Source of the DNA: an uncultured Roseburia sp.
GTDB taxonomy: Bacteria > Bacillota > Clostridia > Lachnospirales > Lachnospiraceae
DNA length: 55,271 nt
Direction: 5' to 3'
NCBI GenBank assembly: GCA_934292805.1
Contig: CAKQXQ010000015.1
Span: 1 to 55,271, forward strand
Part shown: in pieces, positions 26,117-32,884 of the stretch
Position numbering within the stretch: position 1 is the first letter of the stretch
How the letters are laid out: every line of letters starts with the position of its first letter
Notes under the pieces: model-generated
The model's input: the letters and a program-made list of their open reading frames with translations, nothing else
Told to the model about the DNA's origin: nothing
Databases searched by the model: none
Program-made: the position numbers and the translations under genes

Positions 26117-26405
26117 GCTCTGTTTCCTCCAATCTGCCCTTGAGCATCAGAGAAAAGTTGTTGTGTTCATGCATGAAATATCCACAGACACCTTTTTTCT
26201 CTATCTCTCCATCACTGCAGGAAATTGTAATATCTCCCTCTATCTCACCGATCACCGGCATAAAATCCTTCATGATCAAAAGCGTATATCGTTTGCTTTT
26301 TATGCGGATGAAACTGACTTTGGAATATTCTTCCAGTCCTTTTTCAACTCCGCAGATCTGCACTTTTATAACTGCTTGCTGTGAGGCTGCTTCTTTCTTT
26401 GCCAT
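26103..26405 (-). CDS. F1 epsilon-subunit-like protein (beta-sandwich only)
   Basis: The 100-residue protein matches the N-terminal beta-sandwich of F1 epsilon. The pattern YTLLIMKDFMPVIGEIEGDI (about 40-59) corresponds to the usual 'GILPGHAPLIGELKPGD' stretch, and KKGVCGYFMHEHNNFSLML to the later 'VSGGFLEV...VTVL' strands. The C-terminal helical hairpin that regulates ordinary epsilon is absent; usual length is about 130-140. In F-type enzymes this domain binds gamma and the c ring, which fits the retained GRNPE loop of the c-like protein. The gene follows beta by 17 bp, as in normal atp operons, and overlaps the next gene by 14 bp. The match is by eye and fairly distant. Confidence 0.7.
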   Translation of the reverse strand: MAKKEAASQQAVIKVQICGVEKGLEEYSKVSFIRIKSKRYTLLIMKDFMPVIGEIEGDITISCSDGEIEKKGVCGYFMHEHNNFSLMLKGRLEETEHGTE

Positions 26406-26422
26406 TAGCTGTTCTCCTGTCT

Positions 26423-27784
26423 CTAAAATGTAATCTTACCGATGTAAGAGAATTCAGATTCATCTACATCGTCATATTCACCTGTGAGGATCTTCTCAAC
26501 GTCGTTCAATACATCTTCAATCGCTACAGACTGTCCCGGGATACCGGTGAACTGTTCTGCAACATACATTGGCTGTGTAAAATAGTTACGGAGCTTTCTC
26601 GTGCGGTAGAAGATCTTCTTATCCTGGCTGGATAATTCTTCGATACCTAATACTGCGATGATCTCTTCAAGATCACGATAACGGGAATAGTATTTTAATG
26701 CGGCATCTACAAGGTTGTAGTGGCGCTCTCCGACTTTCTCGATGTCTACCATGCGGGAACTTGTCTTGAAGACATCTACCGCTGGATAGAGACCTTTCTC
26801 TGCAACTTTACGGTCTAATACGATCTGGCCATCAAGATGTGACTGGATCGTCTGGACAGCTGCATCTGTCAGATCATCTGCTGGGATGTAGATTGCCTGG
26901 AACGATGTGATCGATCCCTGTGGGATAGAATTGATACGTTCCTCAACCTGGCTGACTGCTGAATCGATCGTAGCCGGATATCCGTTCTCGATCGGCACTC
27001 TGGAAAGCTCGGCATTGATCTCTGACATTGCCTGTACATAACGGTAAATGTTATCTACGAAAAGCAATACGTCCTGTCCTTTTTCATCACGCAGATATTC
27101 TGCCGCTGTTAATCCTGAGAATACAGCGTGGCTTCGTGCAGCGGAGTTCTCACCCATCTGTCCGAATACAACAGTCATCTTGTCAAGCAGTCCTGCTTCC
27201 TTCATCTCGTCGTAAAGCTCACGTCCTTCACGGGAACGCTCACCGACACCTACGAAGATGGAGTTGGAATTCAGTCCTGTATATACATTGTGGATCAGCT
27301 CTTTGATAAGAACTGTTTTTCCTACACCGGCACCTCCTAAGAATCCCATCTTGTACCCCTTCTGCATTGGTGCGAAGAAGTCTAAGACTTTGATTCCTGT
27401 CCAGAGGTTACCACCATTTACATTGATCTCTTTTAATTCCAGTTTACGGTCATATACACCGCGGGTCACCTGATTCTCGATCTTGCTGTCATCGATCAGG
27501 TTGCCGTACGCATCAAAGACTTTTCCCAAAATCTCATCACTGTACTGCATGGATAGTCCCTTCTCTGCTTTCCATACCTCCAGACCTTTACGAAGCCCGG
27601 AAACACTCTGGAACGGCAGGCCGTGAATGATACTGCGATCTGCTTCCACAGCCTCGAAGGTATATCTTTTTCCATTATAATCTACATAGAGGACATCGCG
27701 AATCTCTACTTTTTTGCCAGGCATCACAAGTACCTGTACGTTCAATTCGGAAACCGCTACGATTTTACCGATACATTCACTCAT
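26423..27784 (-). CDS. F1 beta-subunit-like catalytic ATPase subunit
   Basis: The 453-residue protein is an F1 beta homologue, the catalytic subunit. It has the beta-specific P-loop GGAGVGKT (about 148-155), the catalytic-glutamate motif GERSREGRELYDEM (about 180), Walker B DVLLFVDNI, PADDLTDAA, and GLYPAVDVFKTSSR with the adenine-stacking tyrosine. The torque segment usually reading DELSEED is EELSSQD (about 381). The segment usually reading GNRLRVALTGLT is AARSHAVFSGLT, so a phosphate-contacting Arg (E. coli beta Arg246 by my alignment) appears to be His. ATP hydrolysis is therefore plausible and ATP synthesis doubtful. The protein differs strongly from housekeeping AtpD and has surface-protein genes as neighbours, so it should not be annotated atpD. 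Confidence 0.9.
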   Translation of the reverse strand: MSECIGKIVAVSELNVQVLVMPGKKVEIRDVLYVDYNGKRYTFEAVEADRSIIHGLPFQSVSGLRKGLEVWKAEKGLSMQYSDEILGKVFDAYGNLIDDSKIENQVTRGVYDRKLELKEINVNGGNLWTGIKVLDFFAPMQKGYKMGFLGGAGVGKTVLIKELIHNVYTGLNSNSIFVGVGERSREGRELYDEMKEAGLLDKMTVVFGQMGENSAARSHAVFSGLTAAEYLRDEKGQDVLLFVDNIYRYVQAMSEINAELSRVPIENGYPATIDSAVSQVEERINSIPQGSITSFQAIYIPADDLTDAAVQTIQSHLDGQIVLDRKVAEKGLYPAVDVFKTSSRMVDIEKVGERHYNLVDAALKYYSRYRDLEEIIAVLGIEELSSQDKKIFYRTRKLRNYFTQPMYVAEQFTGIPGQSVAIEDVLNDVEKILTGEYDDVDESEFSYIGKITF

Positions 27785-27804
27785 CTCATTTTTCCTTTCC
27801 GTCT

Positions 27805-28596
27805 TTAATAATTCCGCAGCTTTGTAAAGTTATCCAAAACTTTGGAAAACTCCTCCGCTTTACGCTCTTTGCGTTCCACGCGGACTTTTTCTTCCTCGAT
27901 CTCATCGATTCTCTTTAAGGACTCTGTCGTGACATTCTGTCTTGTCAGGTTCTCTGCTGCCGCAGATACATAACCTGCGATCTCAAGCTCATAGGTCAGA
28001 TAAAGGATCAGAAGCTGTTTTAACATCTCCTGTGGTTCACCCTCCCATACAAAGTCATCCTGATAAGCTGTCTCTCCGATGATTCCTTTCGGGAGCGGCA
28101 GGATCGCCTTATCCACAAAATCGATCTCGGAAGCATTGCGGTAATGATTGTAGATCAGACGGATCTCTGAATACTTCTTCTCCGTAATGCCTGTTGCGAG
28201 GATATCTATGATTTTCTGATGATCTTCCATATAATCTTCCCGGCTCATCTCAAGGATCACACTCGGGTCATCGTACAATCTGATCTTCTTGCCGACGATG
28301 ATGCGCTGCACGTTCTCGCCCTTCTTCTCATATTCATTGCAGCTTCCTTTTACGAGATTGTTCAGGTTTCCGCAGAAACCCATATCTCCGCCAAGATAAA
28401 TATGAAGTGCCGGTGCATCCTTCGGGAATTTCAATACGGACATATCAAGAGCAATATTCCGGTTATTCATGATCTGGTCGAGCATGTTGATAACCATCTG
28501 CTCCATCTGTCCGAACTTTGCCGCTTCACGTCTTGATTTGTCGACACGCAGCAGTGCATGGAAATTCATAACCTTAACTACGTTTTTTAAACTCAT
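27805..28596 (-). CDS. F1 gamma-subunit-like central stalk protein
   Basis: The 263-residue protein lies between alpha and beta, the normal place of gamma, with 18- and 20-bp gaps. The gamma Rossmann-like core is recognisable: LHIYLGGDMGFCGNLNNLV (about 64-82) corresponds to 'SDRGLCGGLN', IYNHYRN and ILPLP follow, and ELEIAGYVSAAAENL corresponds to the last helix. The N-terminal helix VVKVMNFHALLRVDKSRREA replaces the usual 'I.NTQKITKAMKMVA'. The C-terminus is unusual, with about 45 charged residues (EIEEEKVRVERKERKAEEFS) instead of the conserved small-residue helix that turns inside the alpha-beta ring. Overall it is shorter than the usual 285-290. Role: rotor axle between the ATPase head and the c ring, by homology. 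Confidence 0.82.
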   Translation of the reverse strand: MSLKNVVKVMNFHALLRVDKSRREAAKFGQMEQMVINMLDQIMNNRNIALDMSVLKFPKDAPALHIYLGGDMGFCGNLNNLVKGSCNEYEKKGENVQRIIVGKKIRLYDDPSVILEMSREDYMEDHQKIIDILATGITEKKYSEIRLIYNHYRNASEIDFVDKAILPLPKGIIGETAYQDDFVWEGEPQEMLKQLLILYLTYELEIAGYVSAAAENLTRQNVTTESLKRIDEIEEEKVRVERKERKAEEFSKVLDNFTKLRNY

Positions 28597-28614
28597 ATGC
28601 CCCTATCCTTTCGT

Positions 28615-29937
28615 CTAGCCGTTAAGAACTTCCCGAAACATTGCGAGGATCTCTTCCCTGCTTCTCGGTGAGAACTTATACTGCTGAAGACGATCTTCAA
28701 ACTGCTGGCCTTTTGCAAAACGTTTCTGCATCTCAGGTCCCATCTCTTCGATGTTCGCAAGCTGATATACTTCCTTCGTTTCAAGGTAGCTTAAGAATTC
28801 ACGTCTTACCTGGCTTCCTAACTTCTTCATCTCAGAGTCCTGTACAGCACCGCCAAGACGTGATACGGAAAGACCATAGTTGATCGCCGGTTTGATTCCG
28901 GCTTCAAAGCTCTTTCTGGAAAGTACTAACTGACCATCTGTGATCGAGATGATGTTGGTGGAAATATAATCTGTGATATCTCCGCCTCTTGTCTCTACGA
29001 TCGGCAGGATCGTGATAGAACCGCCATCCTTGTGCTGGCATCCCTTCTCTAACATTCTGGAATGTGTATAGAAGATATCCGGTGGATATGCATCACGTCC
29101 CGGAACCTTGCCTGCAAGAAGACTGATCTCTCTGTGGCAGTCCGCATGTGTCTTTAAATCATCGATGATCACGATGACATCCTTCTTCTCTTCACGCATG
29201 TACTTCTCTGCGATAGAGAGTGCGGCGTATGGTGTGAAGTAGGATACCGGCGGCTCATCATCATTGAAGGTTGCCATTACGAGCGTATAGTCCATGGCTC
29301 CTCTTGTAGCCAGCTCTTCATATAATTCCTTTAACATCTTTTTCGGTTTGTTGATCGCAGCGTAAATACAAAGGACACCAGTTCCTTTCTGATTTACGAT
29401 CGTATCGAGTGCGATCTGTGTCTTACCGGTCTTCTTATCACCGATGATCAGCTGACGCTGTCCAAAACCGATCGGGTAGATCAGATCGATACCGGCGATT
29501 CCTGTATACAGAGGACGGTTTACCGTTCCTCTTTCCATGATTGGGATTGGGTCTGTCTCAACCGGGATCTCTTCCAGATCTGCAAACTTCTCACCCATTA
29601 AAAGATCTTCGCCGAAGATGTCGGACACATGTCCGATTGCTTCCTTGCTGAACATGGCACTGAATGTCTCGCCGGTTGTTACAACATCATCTCCTACATA
29701 GATCTCACCATTTTTCTTAACAAGAGCAACTGTCACACTGTCACGGCTGATACCGGTAACATATCCGATGGATTTGCCTGAAACGATGACACGCTCATAG
29801 AAACCTACTGATTCGAGGCCTGAGACTTCAAGAATGTACTCACATACTTTGATTACCCTGCCCTGCTCGAAGATGTTCTCGCTGCGCTTCATGCTCTGTA
29901 ATTTTTCATTTACCAAATTTTCAATGTATTCACTCAT
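28615..29937 (-). CDS. F1 alpha-subunit-like protein, C-terminal domain missing
   Basis: The 440-residue protein is an F1 alpha homologue, the non-catalytic nucleotide-binding partner of beta. It has the P-loop GDKKTGKT (about 164-171), the alpha hallmark LLAGKVPGRDAYPPDIFYTH followed by SRMLEKG, ISTNIISITDGQLVLS, and the arginine-finger segment GLSVSRLGGAVQ (about 352-363). Normal alpha is about 500 residues; this one ends soon after the segment equivalent to 'QKQYAPMSVAQQ', so about 60-75 residues of the C-terminal helical domain are absent. The retained arginine finger supports working ATP hydrolysis at beta sites. It starts 11 bp after the b-delta-like gene. It should not be labelled atpA because of the sequence distance and gene context. 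Confidence 0.9.
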   Translation of the reverse strand: MSEYIENLVNEKLQSMKRSENIFEQGRVIKVCEYILEVSGLESVGFYERVIVSGKSIGYVTGISRDSVTVALVKKNGEIYVGDDVVTTGETFSAMFSKEAIGHVSDIFGEDLLMGEKFADLEEIPVETDPIPIMERGTVNRPLYTGIAGIDLIYPIGFGQRQLIIGDKKTGKTQIALDTIVNQKGTGVLCIYAAINKPKKMLKELYEELATRGAMDYTLVMATFNDDEPPVSYFTPYAALSIAEKYMREEKKDVIVIIDDLKTHADCHREISLLAGKVPGRDAYPPDIFYTHSRMLEKGCQHKDGGSITILPIVETRGGDITDYISTNIISITDGQLVLSRKSFEAGIKPAINYGLSVSRLGGAVQDSEMKKLGSQVRREFLSYLETKEVYQLANIEEMGPEMQKRFAKGQQFEDRLQQYKFSPRSREEILAMFREVLNG

Positions 29938-29948
29938 CTTTTACTCCT

Positions 29949-30740
29949 TCATCGGCAGATACTGTAATCATACACCTGATCCTGGTATACCAGTTTTAAG
30001 CCTTCGCAGATATTTTTGTCATAAATCGTTTTCGTCCGTGTATCGTCCCCGAAGCTGTCTGTCTGATCCCCTGTGTAGATATAAAGTGTCGGGTCGTTCG
30101 CACTCTGTATCACCCTAAGATAATCCACAAACTCTGTAATGCGGAATGACAGCGGATCGGCAAGTCCTTTCACATATTCTATGAAAGCCTCATGTGCTTC
30201 TTTCTGCAATGCTTCGTCTAACACTTCAAGCTGCTTCTCCCCGGAAACAGTCTCAAGCTGATAAACTGTATCAAAATCAAGTGTTTTTAATAATTCACTT
30301 ACCAGATCATAACGCTTGACGTCACCACTGTAAGTGATCCTGCCCTGTACCTGCTCAATGATCTTCTTTTTGTCAAGAACTGCCAGCATATCTTTGGCAA
30401 TCCGATAATTGTCGAAGAACTTCTGATCCACATAATGTGCGAGCGGCACAAGCTTGTCACCCTCGCTTTTGTGTGGCTGATAGAAAGGAGAGCTTTTTAA
30501 TACATCAATGATCTCCTTCATATCACCGGCTTCCTTCTTCATTGAAGAAAGCTTGTCGTCCAGCTCTTTGCTCTGACGCTGTTTTTCTTCCACTGTGCCT
30601 TCAAAAATGGTCATCTGTCTTGCAAAATGCTCACGGACCTGATGTTCTGTCGCGTGGACCGCTGTGCGAAGAATATAGAATATCACACCATTCATGGCCA
30701 GCATGACGATCAGCACAGCTGCCAATACAAGTATTATCAT
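29949..30740 (-). CDS. b-delta-like peripheral stalk protein
   Basis: The 263-residue protein lies between c and alpha, where b and delta are encoded in atp operons. Residues 1-25 are a membrane helix (ILVLAAVLIVMLAMNGVIFYI). Residues about 30-95 are a charged helix or coiled coil (TVEEKQRQSKELDDKLSSMK), as in subunit b. The rest is alpha-helical and ends with NICEGLKLVYQDQVYDYSIC, which fits the C-terminal pattern of F1 delta ('LIGG..ΦRΦGD.VIDGS'). So it looks like a natural b-delta fusion; fusions of these two subunits are known in mycobacteria. The delta part is only recognisable at its end. Role: static stalk tying the ATPase head to the membrane. Confidence 0.68.
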   Translation of the reverse strand: MIILVLAAVLIVMLAMNGVIFYILRTAVHATEHQVREHFARQMTIFEGTVEEKQRQSKELDDKLSSMKKEAGDMKEIIDVLKSSPFYQPHKSEGDKLVPLAHYVDQKFFDNYRIAKDMLAVLDKKKIIEQVQGRITYSGDVKRYDLVSELLKTLDFDTVYQLETVSGEKQLEVLDEALQKEAHEAFIEYVKGLADPLSFRITEFVDYLRVIQSANDPTLYIYTGDQTDSFGDDTRTKTIYDKNICEGLKLVYQDQVYDYSICR

Positions 30741-30756
30741 GCTCCGTCCTCCTGTT

Positions 30757-31002
30757 CTATACAGTCAGCGGGTTAAAGAATAATAACATGAAAATAAAGG
30801 CAAATAATACAAGAAGCAGAATGGCAAGTACGATCGCCACGATCATAACGCCCTGAATAACGTCACTCTTTGTCTCCGGATTACGTCCGACTGCTTCTGC
30901 TACTTTTGATCCCATAATTCCAAGGCCGATTCCTACTCCGAGAAAGGCCAGTCCCAACATTACGCCGATTGCGCTGATGGTTGCTGCTACAACTGATTCC
31001 AT
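30757..31002 (-). CDS. F0 c-subunit-like proteolipid lacking the ion-binding carboxylate
   Basis: The 81-residue protein is a two-helix c-ring subunit. Helix 1 (about 8-33) keeps the glycine zipper GLAFLGVGIGLGIMG. The loop GRNPE (39-43) keeps the residues that contact gamma and epsilon. Helix 2 (about 48-77) reads VMIVAIVLAILLLVLFAFIF and has no Asp or Glu. By alignment from the loop and Met53, the essential carboxylate should lie at residue 60 or 61, which are Ala and Ile. Helix 1 has no membrane acid either. I checked this from the nucleotides. A ring may form but proton or sodium transport is not expected. The gene follows the 609-residue protein by 37 bp and precedes the b-delta-like gene by 16 bp. 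Confidence 0.9.
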   Translation of the reverse strand: MESVVAATISAIGVMLGLAFLGVGIGLGIMGSKVAEAVGRNPETKSDVIQGVMIVAIVLAILLLVLFAFIFMLLFFNPLTV

Positions 31003-31039
31003 ATTTTTTTCCTCCTTGTGTTCACGTTTCTATGGTTAT

Positions 31040-32869
31040 CTAATTTGATGACTCTGTACTCTCTGTTACTTTTTCAGATGCACTACTTCCGGTTGTATTG
31101 CTGCCGGTTGTGCTGCTTCCGGTTGTGTGGCTGCCGGTTGTGCTGCTGCCGGATGCATTGTTCCCTGATGCATTGTCCTTAGCTTCGTTTTTCGTCTGCA
31201 GTTCCTGTACTTCCTGTCTTGCATCATTTAAGTCCTGCTGCATGCTATTTACTCTGCTTTTTAATGCTGCATTTTCGCTGCTGTATGTATTTACCTGTGA
31301 CTGCAGTGACTCGATCTGTACCATAAGTTCATCATTTAATGAACTGGTCGCACCACTGTCAAACAGAGGGTTAACCATTGTGGTAGATGTTAATACCAGC
31401 TCTTTATTCTCTGCGTCTACTCCGACCACTTTCAGGTAGAACGTGTCATAAGTAGATGTTGTGACTTCGTAGCTTGACTGATATCCGGTTGAAGACTGCA
31501 TGGAACGGAAAATCGCACCATCTGCAGGCACTTCCATGGCCAAAACAGTAGAACCACTTGTAAATCCGGCATCAGAGCTTAAGAATACTTTTACCTTCTC
31601 AATTCCTGCAAGCTCTTTGTCAAGGCTTACTGTATAAGTAATGCTTCCGCTCTTGACAGCGTTCACTGCAACTCCGCAGGTGTATTCCTTCGTAGAGAAA
31701 GAAATCTGATCCATCTGCTGATAAGTTCCTGTACTGTCAACATAACCCATATTCACATAATACTTTGTATCCGGCTTCAGATCGTAGAATGTAACCTGAT
31801 TGCCGCCGGCATCTGCCGTAAGCATCTCTCTGTCTTCCGGAGCAATATTGTTCAGATCACTGTCCCCATTATCTTCCCAGAGGATCAGGGTTGCTGCCCC
31901 AAGGTAGTTGAATGGATCATACATATTGTATGTAACAGTTGCCCATGTACGTCCGCTGTCTGCACTGCGGATGAACATATTCGCAAGCAGCTCTAACTGC
32001 TCTGACGTAAGACCGCCTGCTCCGCTTCCGGCTGTAGCTCCGGCTCCACCGGTACCACCGGTTCCTCCGAGACCACCGGTTCCTCCGTTACCGCCGATGC
32101 CGCCATTACCTCCGACACCGCCTTTTCCACCGGTTCCCCCGGTACCACCGGTTCCTCCGTTACCGCCGTTACCACCACGGACATCGATCTCTATGATCTC
32201 TCCGGTATCGGAATAAGAATAGCTTGCATATTTCTGCACATTGGCAAGCTCCATCGTGTTGGCTCCGAATGAGAGGCTTCCCTCTCCGGCATCCAGTGTC
32301 AGTGTTCCGCATACAAGCTGATTGCCATTTAAAACTTTCAGATTCACATCCTGATTCATCACTCTGGCATTTCCGAGCTTGTCTGTGATCACGTATGCGT
32401 AATCTTTGGTAGATACTGTTCCGTCATCCGTATGGATATCTGATCCTGTGATCACGAAGGATGTATCTGTTAATTTGTAGAATCCGGTTTTCTTTGTATC
32501 CGGAATCTGGTAAAAATTCTGAAGCATGATCACGTTACCGCTCTCATCTACATAATATCCGCCGCCGAAAATCTGCACGGCTCCATCATTCTGCGAATAG
32601 GCTACGGTATTCTCACCGCAGTCATATTCTTTCTCTCCCATGGTAAGCATGTAATCGCTGTTCCAGCTTTTCTTTAATGTGGCATCCTCTGTGATCTCCA
32701 CTGCGGATCTCGCATTATCAAAGACCATGCTTCCCGCAGCCAGTGCATAACTGGCTGCCTGGGATTGTATTACCTGTACACTTCCTGCTCCGATTCCCGC
32801 AACGCTTAAGGCTACCAAGCCTGCGAACACGGCAATGGACACTTTTACTTTTCCTGCTAACTTTCTCAT
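31040..32869 (-). CDS. Secreted Gly-Gly-X repeat protein with C-terminal coiled coil
   Basis: The 609-residue protein has a signal peptide (VSIAVFAGLVALSVAGIG, cleavage likely near QSQAAS at about 38). Residues 45-230 are beta-rich, like the N-domains of the other operon surface proteins (NDGAVQIFGGGYYVDESGNV). Residues about 230-283 are nearly pure Gly-Gly-X (GGNGGTGGTGGKGG), likely a polyglycine-II or similar extended rod. An Fn3/Ig-like domain follows (290-510), then a coiled coil (about 513-560, with QIESLQSQVNTYSSENAALK) and a Thr/Ser/Gly tail with TTGSx repeats. No anchor motif is seen, so it is either free, trapped in the wall, or bound to partners through the coiled coil. It lies directly before the c-subunit gene, hinting at a link with the rotary complex. 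Confidence 0.8.
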   Translation of the reverse strand: MRKLAGKVKVSIAVFAGLVALSVAGIGAGSVQVIQSQAASYALAAGSMVFDNARSAVEITEDATLKKSWNSDYMLTMGEKEYDCGENTVAYSQNDGAVQIFGGGYYVDESGNVIMLQNFYQIPDTKKTGFYKLTDTSFVITGSDIHTDDGTVSTKDYAYVITDKLGNARVMNQDVNLKVLNGNQLVCGTLTLDAGEGSLSFGANTMELANVQKYASYSYSDTGEIIEIDVRGGNGGNGGTGGTGGTGGKGGVGGNGGIGGNGGTGGLGGTGGTGGAGATAGSGAGGLTSEQLELLANMFIRSADSGRTWATVTYNMYDPFNYLGAATLILWEDNGDSDLNNIAPEDREMLTADAGGNQVTFYDLKPDTKYYVNMGYVDSTGTYQQMDQISFSTKEYTCGVAVNAVKSGSITYTVSLDKELAGIEKVKVFLSSDAGFTSGSTVLAMEVPADGAIFRSMQSSTGYQSSYEVTTSTYDTFYLKVVGVDAENKELVLTSTTMVNPLFDSGATSSLNDELMVQIESLQSQVNTYSSENAALKSRVNSMQQDLNDARQEVQELQTKNEAKDNASGNNASGSSTTGSHTTGSSTTGSNTTGSSASEKVTESTESSN

Positions 32870-32884
32870 GTTCCGACTCCTCCT

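Noticed and set aside
26423..29937. Calling the alpha and beta genes the housekeeping atpA and atpD
   Set aside because: The c subunit has no carboxylate, alpha is truncated, epsilon lacks its helical domain, no normal a-subunit gene is present, and the neighbours are surface proteins.
26423..29937. Type III secretion or flagellar ATPase (FliI/SctN)
   Set aside because: There are two different nucleotide-binding chains with true alpha and beta signatures plus gamma, epsilon and c partners; FliI-type systems have one chain and no c ring.
31908..32216. Proline-rich plus-strand ORF opposite the Gly-Gly-X stretch
   Set aside because: Pro repeats are simply the antisense reading of GGX codons.
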